From Pelagibacteraceae bacterium AG-426-E17 (GTDB lineage: Bacteria; Pseudomonadota; Alphaproteobacteria; Pelagibacterales; Pelagibacteraceae): a stretch of DNA of 64,000 nucleotides. The stretch lies in assembly GCA_003210095.1 (NCBI GenBank), contig QCNP01000001.1:62001-126000 (forward strand), in the 5' to 3' direction. Position 1 is the first letter of the stretch. Each line of letters starts with the position of its first letter. Below the pieces are notes generated by a model that saw only the letters and a program-made list of their open reading frames with translations, was not told where the DNA came from and ran no database searches. Positions 1 through 8,618 of the stretch are shown here, piece by piece. Both the position numbers and the translations under genes were made by a program.

Positions 1-398
1 GCAATTGTATGATCTCCTCCCATACTTATAATACCGCTTGTCTGTTTTAAAAGATCTAAAGCACCATTTTCAATCTGGTGAATAGCTTCTTTTATATTAA
101 AAGGATTACAAGTTATATCTCCAGCATCTGCTACTTGTTGAACTTTAAATGGTTCAATATCATAATTTGGATGATAATTAGTTCTTAAATGTCGAGATGC
201 TTGTCTAATGCTTTGTGGCCCAAATCTTGCACCAGGTCTATAACTTGTTCCTGCATCAAAAGGTATTCCGACTATCGCTACATCACAATTTTCTACATCT
301 CTAAGTTCAGGTAGTCTTGCAAAAGTACTTGGTCCTGCAAATCTTGGAACGATGGTTCCGCTCACTGGTTGAATAGTATCTTTATTTTTTTTCTTCAT
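1..398 (-). CDS. speB: Agmatinase / ureohydrolase family protein (partial, C-terminus outside window)
   Basis: The reverse strand encodes the first 132 residues of a ureohydrolase, starting at the ATG at 398-396. It carries the family's N-terminal region (FAGPSTFARLP, IVGIPFDAGTSYRPGARFGP) and ends in GGDHT at residues 127-131, where the family binds its first manganese ion. Agmatinases hydrolyse agmatine to putrescine and urea in the cytoplasm; related enzymes act on other guanidino compounds, so the substrate is not certain. The catalytic C-terminal half lies beyond the window edge. It is divergent from the metallopeptidase gene, with about 50 bp between the starts. A polyamine-type ABC importer lies nearby on the same strand, but two plus-strand genes separate them. 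Confidence 0.85.
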   Translation of the reverse strand, partial: MKKKNKDTIQPVSGTIVPRFAGPSTFARLPELRDVENCDVAIVGIPFDAGTSYRPGARFGPQSIRQASRHLRTNYHPNYDIEPFKVQQVADAGDITCNPFNIKEAIHQIENGALDLLKQTSGIISMGGDHTI

Positions 399-449
399 TT
401 ATTTAATCTAACATATAATATTCGATTAAAGTATAATCTTAATTTTCCA

Positions 450-1187
450 ATGAGATTTAATTTTTATATAATATTACTATTATTAGTATCATTTGTAGCT
501 AAAGCAGATCAAATTCTTGAATTAATAAAAATACCTAATTTAACCCTACATAAATTAGATAATAAAAATAATTTAGCATACTTAAAACCAACAAAAGATT
601 TTTTTGTTGGTTCAAGCTTCAAGAACGTCAGTTGTAAAGCTAATATATCTCAAAAATTCAATAGTAAATATTTACAAGCGCAAAAAAATTTTAATAGATA
701 TAGTAATAATTTTTTTAGAAAAATTAATTTAAAATATATTTTGCTTTGCAATGAATTAAAAATAGGTGGAATACCTGCGTTAGGATTTGCAAATCCTGAA
801 ATGAAAACACTTATTTTAAATACAAATTCTAATTCATTGAACTTTGTAAGGGTATTACATCATGAGATTTTTCATGTAATTGAGTATAATTATAAAAATG
901 AACTATCGAGTATTTCCTGGAATAATTTAAATTCAAATAGCTTTAAATATTCTGAATGTTCTACTTGTTCTAATAGCTATAGCTTAGATAGAATTTATAA
1001 TAGTAATGGGTTTGTGTCTGAATATGCTAAATCTACAATATCAGAAGATATGGCAGAAACTTTTTCATTTATGATGTCTGATAATTCTTTAATTTTAGAT
1101 ATGATTACCAATGACCAAATACTTAATAAAAAGGTTATGATTATAAAAAATATAATTAAAGAGATAGATGACAACCATCAATTCTAA
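450..1187 (+). CDS. Putative exported zinc metallopeptidase
   Basis: I do not recognise a named family. I chose the ATG at 450 because it gives a clean signal peptide (MRF, about 12 hydrophobic residues, then AKA before DQ); an in-frame ATG at 369 would overlap the 5' end of the divergent agmatinase gene. The 245-residue product has HEIFH at about residues 138-142, matching the HExxH zinc motif, and an acidic helix-like stretch (SEDMAETF, about 198-205) about 60 residues later that could supply the third ligand, as in gluzincin proteases. Several cysteines (including SECSTC) could form disulfides in the periplasm. Two bases separate it from the downstream cyclophilin gene, so they are probably co-transcribed. 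The protease role is inferred from the motif only. Confidence 0.6.
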   Translation: MRFNFYIILLLLVSFVAKADQILELIKIPNLTLHKLDNKNNLAYLKPTKDFFVGSSFKNVSCKANISQKFNSKYLQAQKNFNRYSNNFFRKINLKYILLCNELKIGGIPALGFANPEMKTLILNTNSNSLNFVRVLHHEIFHVIEYNYKNELSSISWNNLNSNSFKYSECSTCSNSYSLDRIYNSNGFVSEYAKSTISEDMAETFSFMMSDNSLILDMITNDQILNKKVMIIKNIIKEIDDNHQF

Positions 1188-1189
1188 GA

Positions 1190-1843
1190 ATGTTAAAAAA
1201 AATAAAACAAACTAAATCCGAAAAATTATTATTAATTTTTTTAATTTTACTTGCAATATTCTCTTTAGTTTCATTTTATTTAATTAAAAATAAATGTTTA
1301 TTTGTAGAAAAAGTAAATCTAAAAAAATTAGTTTTTAATAACCCTGAAAACATAGCGGTTTTAAAAGTACCATGTGGTAATGTCGTCATTGAACTTATTC
1401 CAAGCATTTCGCCAAATTCAGTTGAAAGATTTAAAACATTGATTAAAAATAGTGAGTACGACAATGTAGCCTTTCATAGGGTTGTTGAAAATTTTTTAGT
1501 TCAAGCAGGAGATCTTGAATTTGGAAAAAAAGAAAATATTAACTACACATATATTGGTAGCGGAAGATCTAAATATGATTTAATAAAACCTGAAACAGAT
1601 CAACCATTTGAATTTAAAAAAGGCACAATAGCATTTGCAAAAAGCAAAAATGGAGACACTGAAGATAGTGAATTTCTAATTCTTTTGGATGACGCATTTT
1701 TATTCGAAGGTGAATATACGCCATTAGGGAGAGTTATTTCTGGTATTACAGCATTAGAAAAAATTAAATTTAACGATCAATCAGAATATGTTTTAAGACC
1801 AGACTTTATTAGTTCTTTTAAAATGTTTGCTGATATTAATTAA
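1190..1843 (+). CDS. Membrane-anchored cyclophilin-type peptidyl-prolyl cis-trans isomerase
   Basis: A cyclophilin that catalyses cis-trans isomerisation of prolyl bonds. A single membrane helix at about residues 13-32 should anchor the domain on the periplasmic side. The cyclophilin domain covers about 55-190: FHRV at 95-98 contains the catalytic arginine, followed by VQAGD; FLILL and EGEYTPLGRV correspond to the usual QFFI and LDGxYTvFGrV segments. The tryptophan of the cyclosporin site is replaced by phenylalanine, as in many bacterial cyclophilins. It follows the metallopeptidase gene by two bases. Its stop codon lies in a TTAATTAA palindrome shared with the convergent FadN-like gene. Confidence 0.88.
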   Translation: MLKKIKQTKSEKLLLIFLILLAIFSLVSFYLIKNKCLFVEKVNLKKLVFNNPENIAVLKVPCGNVVIELIPSISPNSVERFKTLIKNSEYDNVAFHRVVENFLVQAGDLEFGKKENINYTYIGSGRSKYDLIKPETDQPFEFKKGTIAFAKSKNGDTEDSEFLILLDDAFLFEGEYTPLGRVISGITALEKIKFNDQSEYVLRPDFISSFKMFADIN

Positions 1844-4058
1844 CGAGAGGTTTGCCTGTTGCCAGTGTATGTCTTATTCTTTGCTTAGTCTGATCTGTCT
1901 CAATTAAATTCATAAAAGATCTAAGCTCCAGTTCGAACAAGTTATCCTCTGTTAATAATTTGTCTGAAGTTGTATCTCCACCACTCAAAACATTCGCAAG
2001 TTCTGTTCCTACTTTCATACCATGATCTAATATTACTTTTTCATTATAAAGTTTTTCTAGTACTTTAATCATTTTTGCTTTTAATGGTTTTCCTGACAAT
2101 TTAAACGTAGATTCATCCGGTGCTTTAAAATTTTTATTTTGATCTATTATTTTTTTTGACTCTGAAAAAAGACTGTTTCTATTCATTATTTTTTTATCTT
2201 CTGGTCTTAAATATTTCAAAGGCTCAGCTTCAATTGGAGAAGTGGCAGTTTTTGCATAACCAATAATTTCAAAAACTTTTAACGGAGCAAAGTCGGGATC
2301 TGCTTTAGCTTCAGGGGTTTGTGACCATCTCCATAACATTTCTTTACATCCCCCTCCAGCTGGAACCAATCCAACTATGCTTTCAACTAATCCAATTACT
2401 ATATTTGTATGCGACGCAACAAAATTACTTTGTACTAAAACTTCAAATCCTCCACCTAAAGTAAGACCAGATGGAGCTGATACGACTGGATATTTTGAAT
2501 ATTTTAATTCCTTACATGTATCTTGAAAATATTTAATAAACTTTTCAATTGATTTATAATCATTTTTTTCTGCAAAGTTCATAGTATAACTAAGATTTAC
2601 TCCTGCAGAAAACTGCATACTTTCATTAATTACAATTAAAGGTTTGTCAGTTGCTTTCTTAAGCGCATCCATAGAGTCATAATCTAATGCACAAGCTTTT
2701 GTTGTAAATTCAACAATATTAAAATCTTTAAATCTATATATTTCTGCTGATTTATTTTTATCAGTTTTTATTGCTTTAGGTTTTACTTTTCCTAAAGTTT
2801 CAATATCTGTGTATAGCTGCCTAGATCCGTAAAAATTCTCATCTTTTGTTTTTGATAGATCTTCTAGAAAAGTGTTATTTTTAAAATTGTCTATTCGATT
2901 AAAGAATTCGTTAACTCCAATTGATTTTAGCATCTCGAAAGGACCCATGGCCCAATTAAATCCTAACCTCATCGCTTCATCAATGTCATTAAATTTATCC
3001 GTGATGCCTGGAACTAGTGATGAAGCATATTTAATTATTTTTGATATAACTGACCAGGAATACTCACCATATTTATCTTTTCTATTTATTAATTCCTTTA
3101 AATTTACAGTGTCAATTCCCATTTCAATTTTTTTAGACGGTGAATAATCACCAGACTCTAAATTTATAGCCTCTAAAATTTTTTGATTATTTACCTTATT
3201 CATTCGATAGAAACCACCCTTGCCTTTTCTTCCTGTATATCCTGTCTCAATTAAATTTTTAACCAAAGGTATTTCTTTAGCAACTTCTTGGAATGGATCT
3301 TGCTCAGGGAGCTCTTTTATAAAGCTTTTTAATACATCGGCCATAAGGTCTATTCCGATTAGATCGTATAAACCAAAAACACCTGTTTTAGGTATACCCA
3401 TTGGTCTTCCAAACACAGCATCAGCTTCTTCAATTGATAATTTCATTTTAAATGCTTCTGTCATTGCAACTTGCATTGCGTAAACACCTATTCTGTTTCC
3501 AAGGAAACCAGGTGTATCATTACAGACAATAGCGCCTTTGCCTAATTCATTTTCACAAAATTTTTTTAAAGAGTCTATTTTTTTTAAATCGTTATTTTCG
3601 TTTTTGACGATCTCTAAAAGCCCCATATATCTGACGGGATTAAAGAAGTGGGTTATACAAAAGTCTTTTTTTTCGTCATCGGTTAAATGTTCTGATAAAA
3701 TTTTTATAGGAATAGAAGATGTATTAGAGGATACAATTGCTCCTGATTTTCTATTTTTAAATATTTTTTCATATATTTTATGTTTTATATCTATTCTCTC
3801 AACAACAGCTTCCACGATCCAATCGGCTTCTTTCACAATATCAAAATCATCATTGATGTTACCAACTTTAATATTATCGATTTTTTTTTTATCGATTAAG
3901 AGTGGTGGTCTAGATTTATAAATTCTCTCTCTTGCCTTAGTACTAATATCGGTTGATAGATCTAAAAGAGTTACAGGAATATTGGCATTACATAGATGTG
4001 CAGCTATACCACTACCCATAGTACCAGACCCAATAATGACAACACTTTTAATTAGCAT
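1836..4058 (-). CDS. 3-hydroxyacyl-CoA dehydrogenase / enoyl-CoA hydratase fusion (FadN-like)
   Basis: A bifunctional beta-oxidation enzyme of 740 residues with the dehydrogenase first and the hydratase last, the order of Bacillus FadN and the reverse of FadB/FadJ. The NAD-binding GSGTMG is at 10-15, the serine-rich SSNTSS segment at 110-115 and THFFNP at 136-141 supplies the catalytic histidine. The two C-terminal dehydrogenase domains run to about 420. A crotonase domain follows, with LTLGGGFEV and GLVPAGGG. It should hydrate enoyl-CoA and oxidise 3-hydroxyacyl-CoA in the cytoplasm. It starts 8 bp after the PotC-like permease gene, so it is the last gene of the transporter operon; no thiolase or acyl-CoA dehydrogenase gene is adjacent. 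The role of the crotonase domain is the less certain half. Confidence 0.88.
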   Translation of the reverse strand: MLIKSVVIIGSGTMGSGIAAHLCNANIPVTLLDLSTDISTKARERIYKSRPPLLIDKKKIDNIKVGNINDDFDIVKEADWIVEAVVERIDIKHKIYEKIFKNRKSGAIVSSNTSSIPIKILSEHLTDDEKKDFCITHFFNPVRYMGLLEIVKNENNDLKKIDSLKKFCENELGKGAIVCNDTPGFLGNRIGVYAMQVAMTEAFKMKLSIEEADAVFGRPMGIPKTGVFGLYDLIGIDLMADVLKSFIKELPEQDPFQEVAKEIPLVKNLIETGYTGRKGKGGFYRMNKVNNQKILEAINLESGDYSPSKKIEMGIDTVNLKELINRKDKYGEYSWSVISKIIKYASSLVPGITDKFNDIDEAMRLGFNWAMGPFEMLKSIGVNEFFNRIDNFKNNTFLEDLSKTKDENFYGSRQLYTDIETLGKVKPKAIKTDKNKSAEIYRFKDFNIVEFTTKACALDYDSMDALKKATDKPLIVINESMQFSAGVNLSYTMNFAEKNDYKSIEKFIKYFQDTCKELKYSKYPVVSAPSGLTLGGGFEVLVQSNFVASHTNIVIGLVESIVGLVPAGGGCKEMLWRWSQTPEAKADPDFAPLKVFEIIGYAKTATSPIEAEPLKYLRPEDKKIMNRNSLFSESKKIIDQNKNFKAPDESTFKLSGKPLKAKMIKVLEKLYNEKVILDHGMKVGTELANVLSGGDTTSDKLLTEDNLFELELRSFMNLIETDQTKQRIRHTLATGKPLVN

Positions 4059-4066
4059 TTATTTTT

Positions 4067-4921
4067 TTATCTATTAATTCCTCTAAGTCTTTCAGACCTT
4101 CTTCTTAATAACTCTGCTGTAACAAGAATTAATGTAGATAAAATAATCAAACATGTCGCAACTGCGAGAATTGTTGGACTTAATTGTTCTCTTAAACCAG
4201 TCCACATTTGAATTGGTATAGTTGTATTTTCTAGTCCAGCTAAAAATAATACAACCACAACTTCATCAAAAGATGTAACAAAAGCAAATAAACCTCCCGA
4301 AATTACGCCTGGAAGGATTAATGGTAAAGTTATTTTCATAAAAGTATTAACTGGATCGCTTCCAAGACTTGATGCAGCTCTAGTAACACTATGATCAAAA
4401 CCCGATAAAGTCGCAGTCACAGTTATAACTACAAAAGGTGTGCCTAAAATAATATGGGCAAGAACAATCCCTGTGTGTGAAGCTGCCAAACCCGCTTTTG
4501 CCATAAAAAAGAAAATAGCAACTCCTGATATTATTAATGGAACTATCATTGGCGATATTAAAGTTGCCATTATTAATCCCTTAAAGGGCATATGTCTGCT
4601 ACTCAATCCTAAAGCAGCTACAGTTCCTAATATTACTGATCCAAGTGTAGCAAAAATTGCAATTATAAAACTGTTTTTTGCAGCTAAACCCCAAGGATTT
4701 TTAGTTCCGTAGATCATATCCTTATACCATCTTAGTGAAAATGCATCTGGATCAAGATTTTTCATACCCTCAGAGAAAACTAAAAATTCTTCTGCGTTAA
4801 AAGATAATGGAAAAATTACAAACAAAGGTGCAATCAAAAAGAAAAATACACATGCACAAATAAATAGATAAGTGTAGTGCCAAATTCTATAATGTGGTTC
4901 TGTATATTTTGGTAATGCCAT
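4067..4921 (-). CDS. potC: ABC transporter permease, PotC-like
   Basis: The second inner-membrane permease of a spermidine/putrescine-type ABC importer. It has 284 residues and about six membrane helices, starting at about residue 15. The cytoplasmic loop that contacts the ATPase (EAA-type motif) is visible as AASSLGSDP followed by FMKITLPLILPG. It lies 3 bp after the partner permease and 8 bp before the FadN-like gene. The polyamine label describes the family only; members also import other small cationic or amino-acid-like solutes, and the substrate cannot be read from the permease. Confidence 0.88.
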   Translation of the reverse strand: MALPKYTEPHYRIWHYTYLFICACVFFFLIAPLFVIFPLSFNAEEFLVFSEGMKNLDPDAFSLRWYKDMIYGTKNPWGLAAKNSFIIAIFATLGSVILGTVAALGLSSRHMPFKGLIMATLISPMIVPLIISGVAIFFFMAKAGLAASHTGIVLAHIILGTPFVVITVTATLSGFDHSVTRAASSLGSDPVNTFMKITLPLILPGVISGGLFAFVTSFDEVVVVLFLAGLENTTIPIQMWTGLREQLSPTILAVATCLIILSTLILVTAELLRRRSERLRGINR

Positions 4922-4924
4922 AGT

Positions 4925-6178
4925 TTATCCTAGCTTAATGTTATCAACTCCAACTAATTTATTATAAACCCAATATATTGCTAAAACACCTGATAAAAGC
5001 ATTAATCCCATCGCAGATGCAAAGCTCCAATCTAATGTGCTTTTCATATGAAAGGCTATTTGATTGCTGATTAAAGTGCCTGAAGCTCCGCCTACAAGAG
5101 CTGGTGTAATGTAATATCCAATTGCAAGAATAAAGACTAATAAACAACCTGCACCTATACCAGGTATAGTTAAAGGAAAATATACTTTCCAAAAAGCTAT
5201 AAATGGCGTGCCACCTAGAGACTTGCCTGCTCGCATTAAACTAGGGGATATTGTTTTCATAACACTGTATAAAGGCAATACCATGAAAGGTAACAATATT
5301 TGTGTCATCGCAACATAAGTACCTGTCTTGTTATACATCATTTCAGGTCTTGCATCATCGCTGACTAAACCTATCATAACAAAAAAATCGTTAACAATTC
5401 CTTGTTGTTGAAGAAGTATCATCCAACTAGCAGTTCTAACTAATAAAGAAGTCCAAAAGGGAAGTAATACACATATCATTAGAAGATTACTGTATTTCAT
5501 AGGTAACGTAGCTAATAAATGTGCAATGGGATAACCCATTAAAAAACATAAGACCGTAACAAAAAAAGCTACTTCTAGAGTTCTGACCCATAATATTCTG
5601 TGAACACGTCTATCCTCAGCTACACTGACAATTTTTCCATCCTCATTTTTATACATATCAATGCCCTTTAAATACTTTGCACTAGTATAATTAGGCGCAC
5701 GTTCTTTTATCGCTCTCCAATATTCAACATTTGCCCATCTTGAATGAACTTCCATAATTTGTTCTTTATAATTTCCATCTTCGAATTTCTTCATTTTACG
5801 TTGCAGCTTTTTTAAAATACTTTTAAAACCATTTTTTGTATAATTTAATTGTGTAGACAATTTACCAAACGTTTTTTCCTCAATTAATTTTTTATAGTCA
5901 AAATAAAATGCCTCGAACACCTCCTCAGGAGGTAATTCTTTTCCATCCCAAGTTTCCATTGCTTTAAATGTTTTGGGCAACATTTTTGTTACCATTTTAT
6001 CATCAATACTACGCATTAACATGTCACCTATAGGAAAAATATATGTAATAAGTAAAAATAATAATAAAGGTGTTACAAGTAAAAAAGCTTTTATTTTGTT
6101 TTTTCTTTCAGCTTTTTTTAGACTTACCTCTAAGGGTATTCCGTCAGTTGTTAAAATTTTTTGTGTTTCACTGCTCAT
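4925..6178 (-). CDS. potB: ABC transporter permease, PotB-like, with large periplasmic insert
   Basis: The first permease of the importer. At 417 residues it is about 130 longer than E. coli PotB. The extra length is a hydrophilic, charged segment at about residues 60-190 between the first helix (about 32-50) and the rest of the membrane domain, so it should face the periplasm. The EAA-type motif is AGKSLGGTPFIAFWKVYFP. A GC-rich hairpin ends only 7 bases before the ATG, leaving no room for a normal Shine-Dalgarno sequence outside it. The adjoining genes encode the binding protein (upstream) and second permease (3 bp downstream). Confidence 0.87.
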   Translation of the reverse strand: MSSETQKILTTDGIPLEVSLKKAERKNKIKAFLLVTPLLLFLLITYIFPIGDMLMRSIDDKMVTKMLPKTFKAMETWDGKELPPEEVFEAFYFDYKKLIEEKTFGKLSTQLNYTKNGFKSILKKLQRKMKKFEDGNYKEQIMEVHSRWANVEYWRAIKERAPNYTSAKYLKGIDMYKNEDGKIVSVAEDRRVHRILWVRTLEVAFFVTVLCFLMGYPIAHLLATLPMKYSNLLMICVLLPFWTSLLVRTASWMILLQQQGIVNDFFVMIGLVSDDARPEMMYNKTGTYVAMTQILLPFMVLPLYSVMKTISPSLMRAGKSLGGTPFIAFWKVYFPLTIPGIGAGCLLVFILAIGYYITPALVGGASGTLISNQIAFHMKSTLDWSFASAMGLMLLSGVLAIYWVYNKLVGVDNIKLG

Positions 6179-6185
6179 AAATAAA

Positions 6186-6213
6186 AAAGGGCGGCTATAA
6201 ATAACCGCCCTTT
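6186..6213 (-). terminator. GC-rich hairpin between binding-protein and permease genes
   Basis: A 9-bp stem, AAAGGGCGG paired with CCGCCCTTT (6205-6213 with 6186-6194), has a 10-base loop and is followed on the minus strand by more Ts, giving a run of six. It lies 36 bases after the PotD-like stop codon and ends 7 bases before the potB ATG. By form it is an intrinsic terminator. Because the permeases depend on transcription through it unless they have a promoter of their own, partial termination is the likely role, giving much more binding protein than permease. Confidence 0.75.
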
Positions 6214-6249
6214 AATATATTATATAATTTTAGTCTTTAAAACTTAAAA

Positions 6250-7365
6250 TTATAATCCAGCTTTCATTGCTTCCCATTTTTCACCAAGCTCTGTACCGTT
6301 ATCAGCCCAGAATATTGGATCTACTAAGAAGTAATTTTTAGTGTTTGCTGGTGCAGTAGGCATTTGTGGAACCATATTAGTTTTACCATCTTTGTACCAT
6401 GGCTCGCCTTTTTGCATAACTTTAAGTGATGATTTTCTCCAAGGTGCATATGCAATATATTTAGCACTACCTGCTAAACCTTCGGTACTTGTCATCTCCG
6501 CTAAAGCTTTTTTGGCATCAGCTTCGTTTGGTCCACCCTTAACTAATACGAAATATTCGTAGTCAAGACCTTGTGCATCCCAAACTTGCTTGATTGGAGC
6601 GCCTTCACCGATTTCTGCATTGAAAAATCTTCCATTCCAACCTGTAGCCATTACAACTTCACCGCTCATTAATAGTTCTGGTGGTTGAGCACCTGCAGAC
6701 CAAAATACACATCCTCCGTTAGGGTCTGTGCAAAGTTCTTTGATCTTGTTCATAGCTCTATTTACACCTTTTTCACTTTCAAGCGCTTTGTAGATTTTTG
6801 CTCCACCTTTTCCTGGTTTGATACCATCAGCTGCTAAAGCAATTTCTAGGTTTGTTAAAGCGCTTTTATAGATGGCTCTTTTTCCAGGGAATTTTTTTGT
6901 GTCAAAGAAATCTTTTATAGTCTTTGGATTACCCTTAACATTGTTTGTGTTATAAGCATAAGTCCAAGAGTATAAAATGTTTCCTACAGCACATTTACTA
7001 GGCATTGGTGCAAAGAAATCTTTACTTGCTTTTGTACCATCTGGAGCTGGTGGAAAATCTTTGTCAAAATCAAATTCAACAAATAATCCTTCATCACATC
7101 CAGTAATAGTATCCATTGCAAATACGTCGATTATATCCCACGTAATTTTGCCAGCCTCTTTTTGTGCTTTAATCTCTGATAATCCACCAGAGTAATCAAC
7201 CCAGTTGATTGAAATCCCTAGCTTCTTAGCAGTTGGATCACCATATCCTAACTTTTGAGACTCTGTGTAAGCTCCACCCCAAGATGCAACAGTAACTGCA
7301 AATGCTGATGAGCTTATAGAAAGTGCAAAAGATAGAACAAGTAATAGTTTACTTAGTTTTTTCAT
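6250..7365 (-). CDS. potD: ABC transporter periplasmic substrate-binding protein, PotD-like
   Basis: The periplasmic solute receptor of the ABC importer, 371 residues. The signal peptide is clear: MKKLSK, a hydrophobic core and SSSAFA, with cleavage expected near residue 23 before VTVASWGGAY. The mature part follows the polyamine/Fe-type binding-protein fold, including the IDVFAMD segment and a conserved WSAGAQPPELLMSGEVVMA region. A good GGAGG ribosome site precedes the ATG. The gene has its own 120-base leader with a hairpin and follows a terminator after potA, so it may be transcribed separately and strongly. The ligand is unknown; the neighbouring M24 and EutA-like genes suggest a cyclic or amide-containing nitrogen compound. 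Confidence 0.9.
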   Translation of the reverse strand: MKKLSKLLLVLSFALSISSSAFAVTVASWGGAYTESQKLGYGDPTAKKLGISINWVDYSGGLSEIKAQKEAGKITWDIIDVFAMDTITGCDEGLFVEFDFDKDFPPAPDGTKASKDFFAPMPSKCAVGNILYSWTYAYNTNNVKGNPKTIKDFFDTKKFPGKRAIYKSALTNLEIALAADGIKPGKGGAKIYKALESEKGVNRAMNKIKELCTDPNGGCVFWSAGAQPPELLMSGEVVMATGWNGRFFNAEIGEGAPIKQVWDAQGLDYEYFVLVKGGPNEADAKKALAEMTSTEGLAGSAKYIAYAPWRKSSLKVMQKGEPWYKDGKTNMVPQMPTAPANTKNYFLVDPIFWADNGTELGEKWEAMKAGL

Positions 7366-7424
7366 TATTCCTCCGTTTAAACGTTTTTTAAAAGATTATT
7401 ACAGCAAGATATGACTGCGGAGTC

Positions 7425-7454
7425 AATAAGGCATTTGATTAAAATAGCCTTATT
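7425..7454 (-). promoter_or_regulatory. Hairpin in the leader of the potD-like gene
   Basis: AATAAGGC (7425-7432) and GCCTTATT (7447-7454) form a perfect 8-bp stem with a 14-base loop. A smaller hairpin (GACT-GCGG-AGTC, 7413-7424) follows directly in minus-strand order. No T run follows on the minus strand, so this is not a simple terminator for potA; it lies in the untranslated leader about 60 bases before the potD start. A role in mRNA stability or regulation is inference. Confidence 0.35.
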
Positions 7455-7470
7455 TTTGATGTATTATTTT

Positions 7471-7494
7471 AAAAATAAACCTATGGTTTATTTT
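7471..7494 (-). terminator. Likely terminator at the end of potA
   Basis: A perfect 10-bp stem, AAAATAAACC and GGTTTATTTT, has a 3-base loop. In minus-strand order the 3' arm ends in TTTATTTTT. The 5' arm contains the potA stop codon, a compact arrangement. The stem is AT-rich, so efficiency is uncertain. Confidence 0.5.
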
Positions 7495-8576
7495 GGATCT
7501 AATGCTCTAGCATCGTAGCTATTCCAGCTTACATTAATTTGATTACCCATTTTAATATCCATGTTAGCTGAGCTATTAGGAACTTTTAATATAAATTCTT
7601 TATTACCTAGTAAGTCTATTCGAACTCTAGTGTGATCACCATGATAGATAACCTCTTCTATTTTACCTTTAAAATTGTTATCCATTTTATCTTTAGTGTT
7701 TATAAGTGCTCTTTCAGGTCGTAAGGAAACAGTTGTTCTATCCCCATTTGCTTTTACCGAAATAGGGTTTGCCATAATTTCTGAACCATTTGAAAGTTTA
7801 ACTTTACATTCATCTTTAGAAAAATTTGTAACTTCTCCGGCAAAAGTATTATTCTCTCCTATGAATTCAGCTACAAATGAATTTACTGGTTCTTCATATA
7901 ATTTATCTGGCGACGATAGTTGTTGAACCTTTCCATCATTAAAAACAGCTATACGATTTGACATTGTGAGTGCTTCACTTTGATCATGAGTAACATAAAC
8001 AACTGTAACACCTATATTTTCATGGATGTGTTTAATTTCATATTGCATACTCTCTCTTAAGTTTTTATCTAAAGCTCCTAATGGCTCGTCCATTAAAACT
8101 ACTTTCGGATCAAAAACTAAAGCTCTTGCTACAGCAACTCTTTGTTGTTGACCTCCAGATAATTGACCAGGCATTCTATTTTCAAAACCAGATAAAGAGA
8201 CCATTGATAAAGCTTTGTCCACTTTTTTGTCAATTTCATCTTTTTGTATTTTTCTGACTCTTAAAGGAAATGCTAAATTTTCATAAACAGTCATGTGTGG
8301 AAATAATGCATAATTTTGGAAAACCATACCTATTCCTCTTTTATGCGGAGGAATATTTGAAATTGGATTTTTATCTAAATAAATTTCACCATTTGTTGGA
8401 GTTTCAAAACCAGCTAACATCATAAGGCATGTTGTTTTGCCTGAGCCTGAGGGCCCTAACATTGTTATAAATTCTCCCTCTGCAATATCTAAATTTAGAT
8501 CTTTGACTACAAGTACTTTGCCGTCGTAACTTTTATCGACTTTTTCAAATTTAACAAAATCAGGATTTTTGGACAT
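7488..8576 (-). CDS. potA: ABC transporter ATP-binding protein, PotA-like
   Basis: The ATPase that powers the importer, 362 residues, cytoplasmic face of the inner membrane. Walker A is GPSGSGKTT at 41-49, the ABC signature LSGGQQQR starts at 139, Walker B VVLMDEP is at 159-165 and the switch histidine is in VTHDQSEA. The C-terminal third (from about 245) is the TOBE regulatory domain of PotA/MalK-type ATPases, with SLRPERA. It lies between the M24 gene (42 bp upstream) and the binding-protein gene, and its stop is inside a terminator-like hairpin. Confidence 0.92.
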   Translation of the reverse strand: MSKNPDFVKFEKVDKSYDGKVLVVKDLNLDIAEGEFITMLGPSGSGKTTCLMMLAGFETPTNGEIYLDKNPISNIPPHKRGIGMVFQNYALFPHMTVYENLAFPLRVRKIQKDEIDKKVDKALSMVSLSGFENRMPGQLSGGQQQRVAVARALVFDPKVVLMDEPLGALDKNLRESMQYEIKHIHENIGVTVVYVTHDQSEALTMSNRIAVFNDGKVQQLSSPDKLYEEPVNSFVAEFIGENNTFAGEVTNFSKDECKVKLSNGSEIMANPISVKANGDRTTVSLRPERALINTKDKMDNNFKGKIEEVIYHGDHTRVRIDLLGNKEFILKVPNSSANMDIKMGNQINVSWNSYDARALDPK

Positions 8577-8618
8577 TATTAAATATTTAAAACATTTGTA
8601 GACATCTTTTTCAAGTTA

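Noticed and set aside
369..449. Longer start for the metallopeptidase gene at 369
   Set aside because: It would overlap the divergent agmatinase start and put 27 residues before a perfect signal peptide; the ATG at 450 is better.
7425..7454. Hairpin as the potA terminator
   Set aside because: No T run follows it on the minus strand; the hairpin at 7471-7494 is the better candidate.
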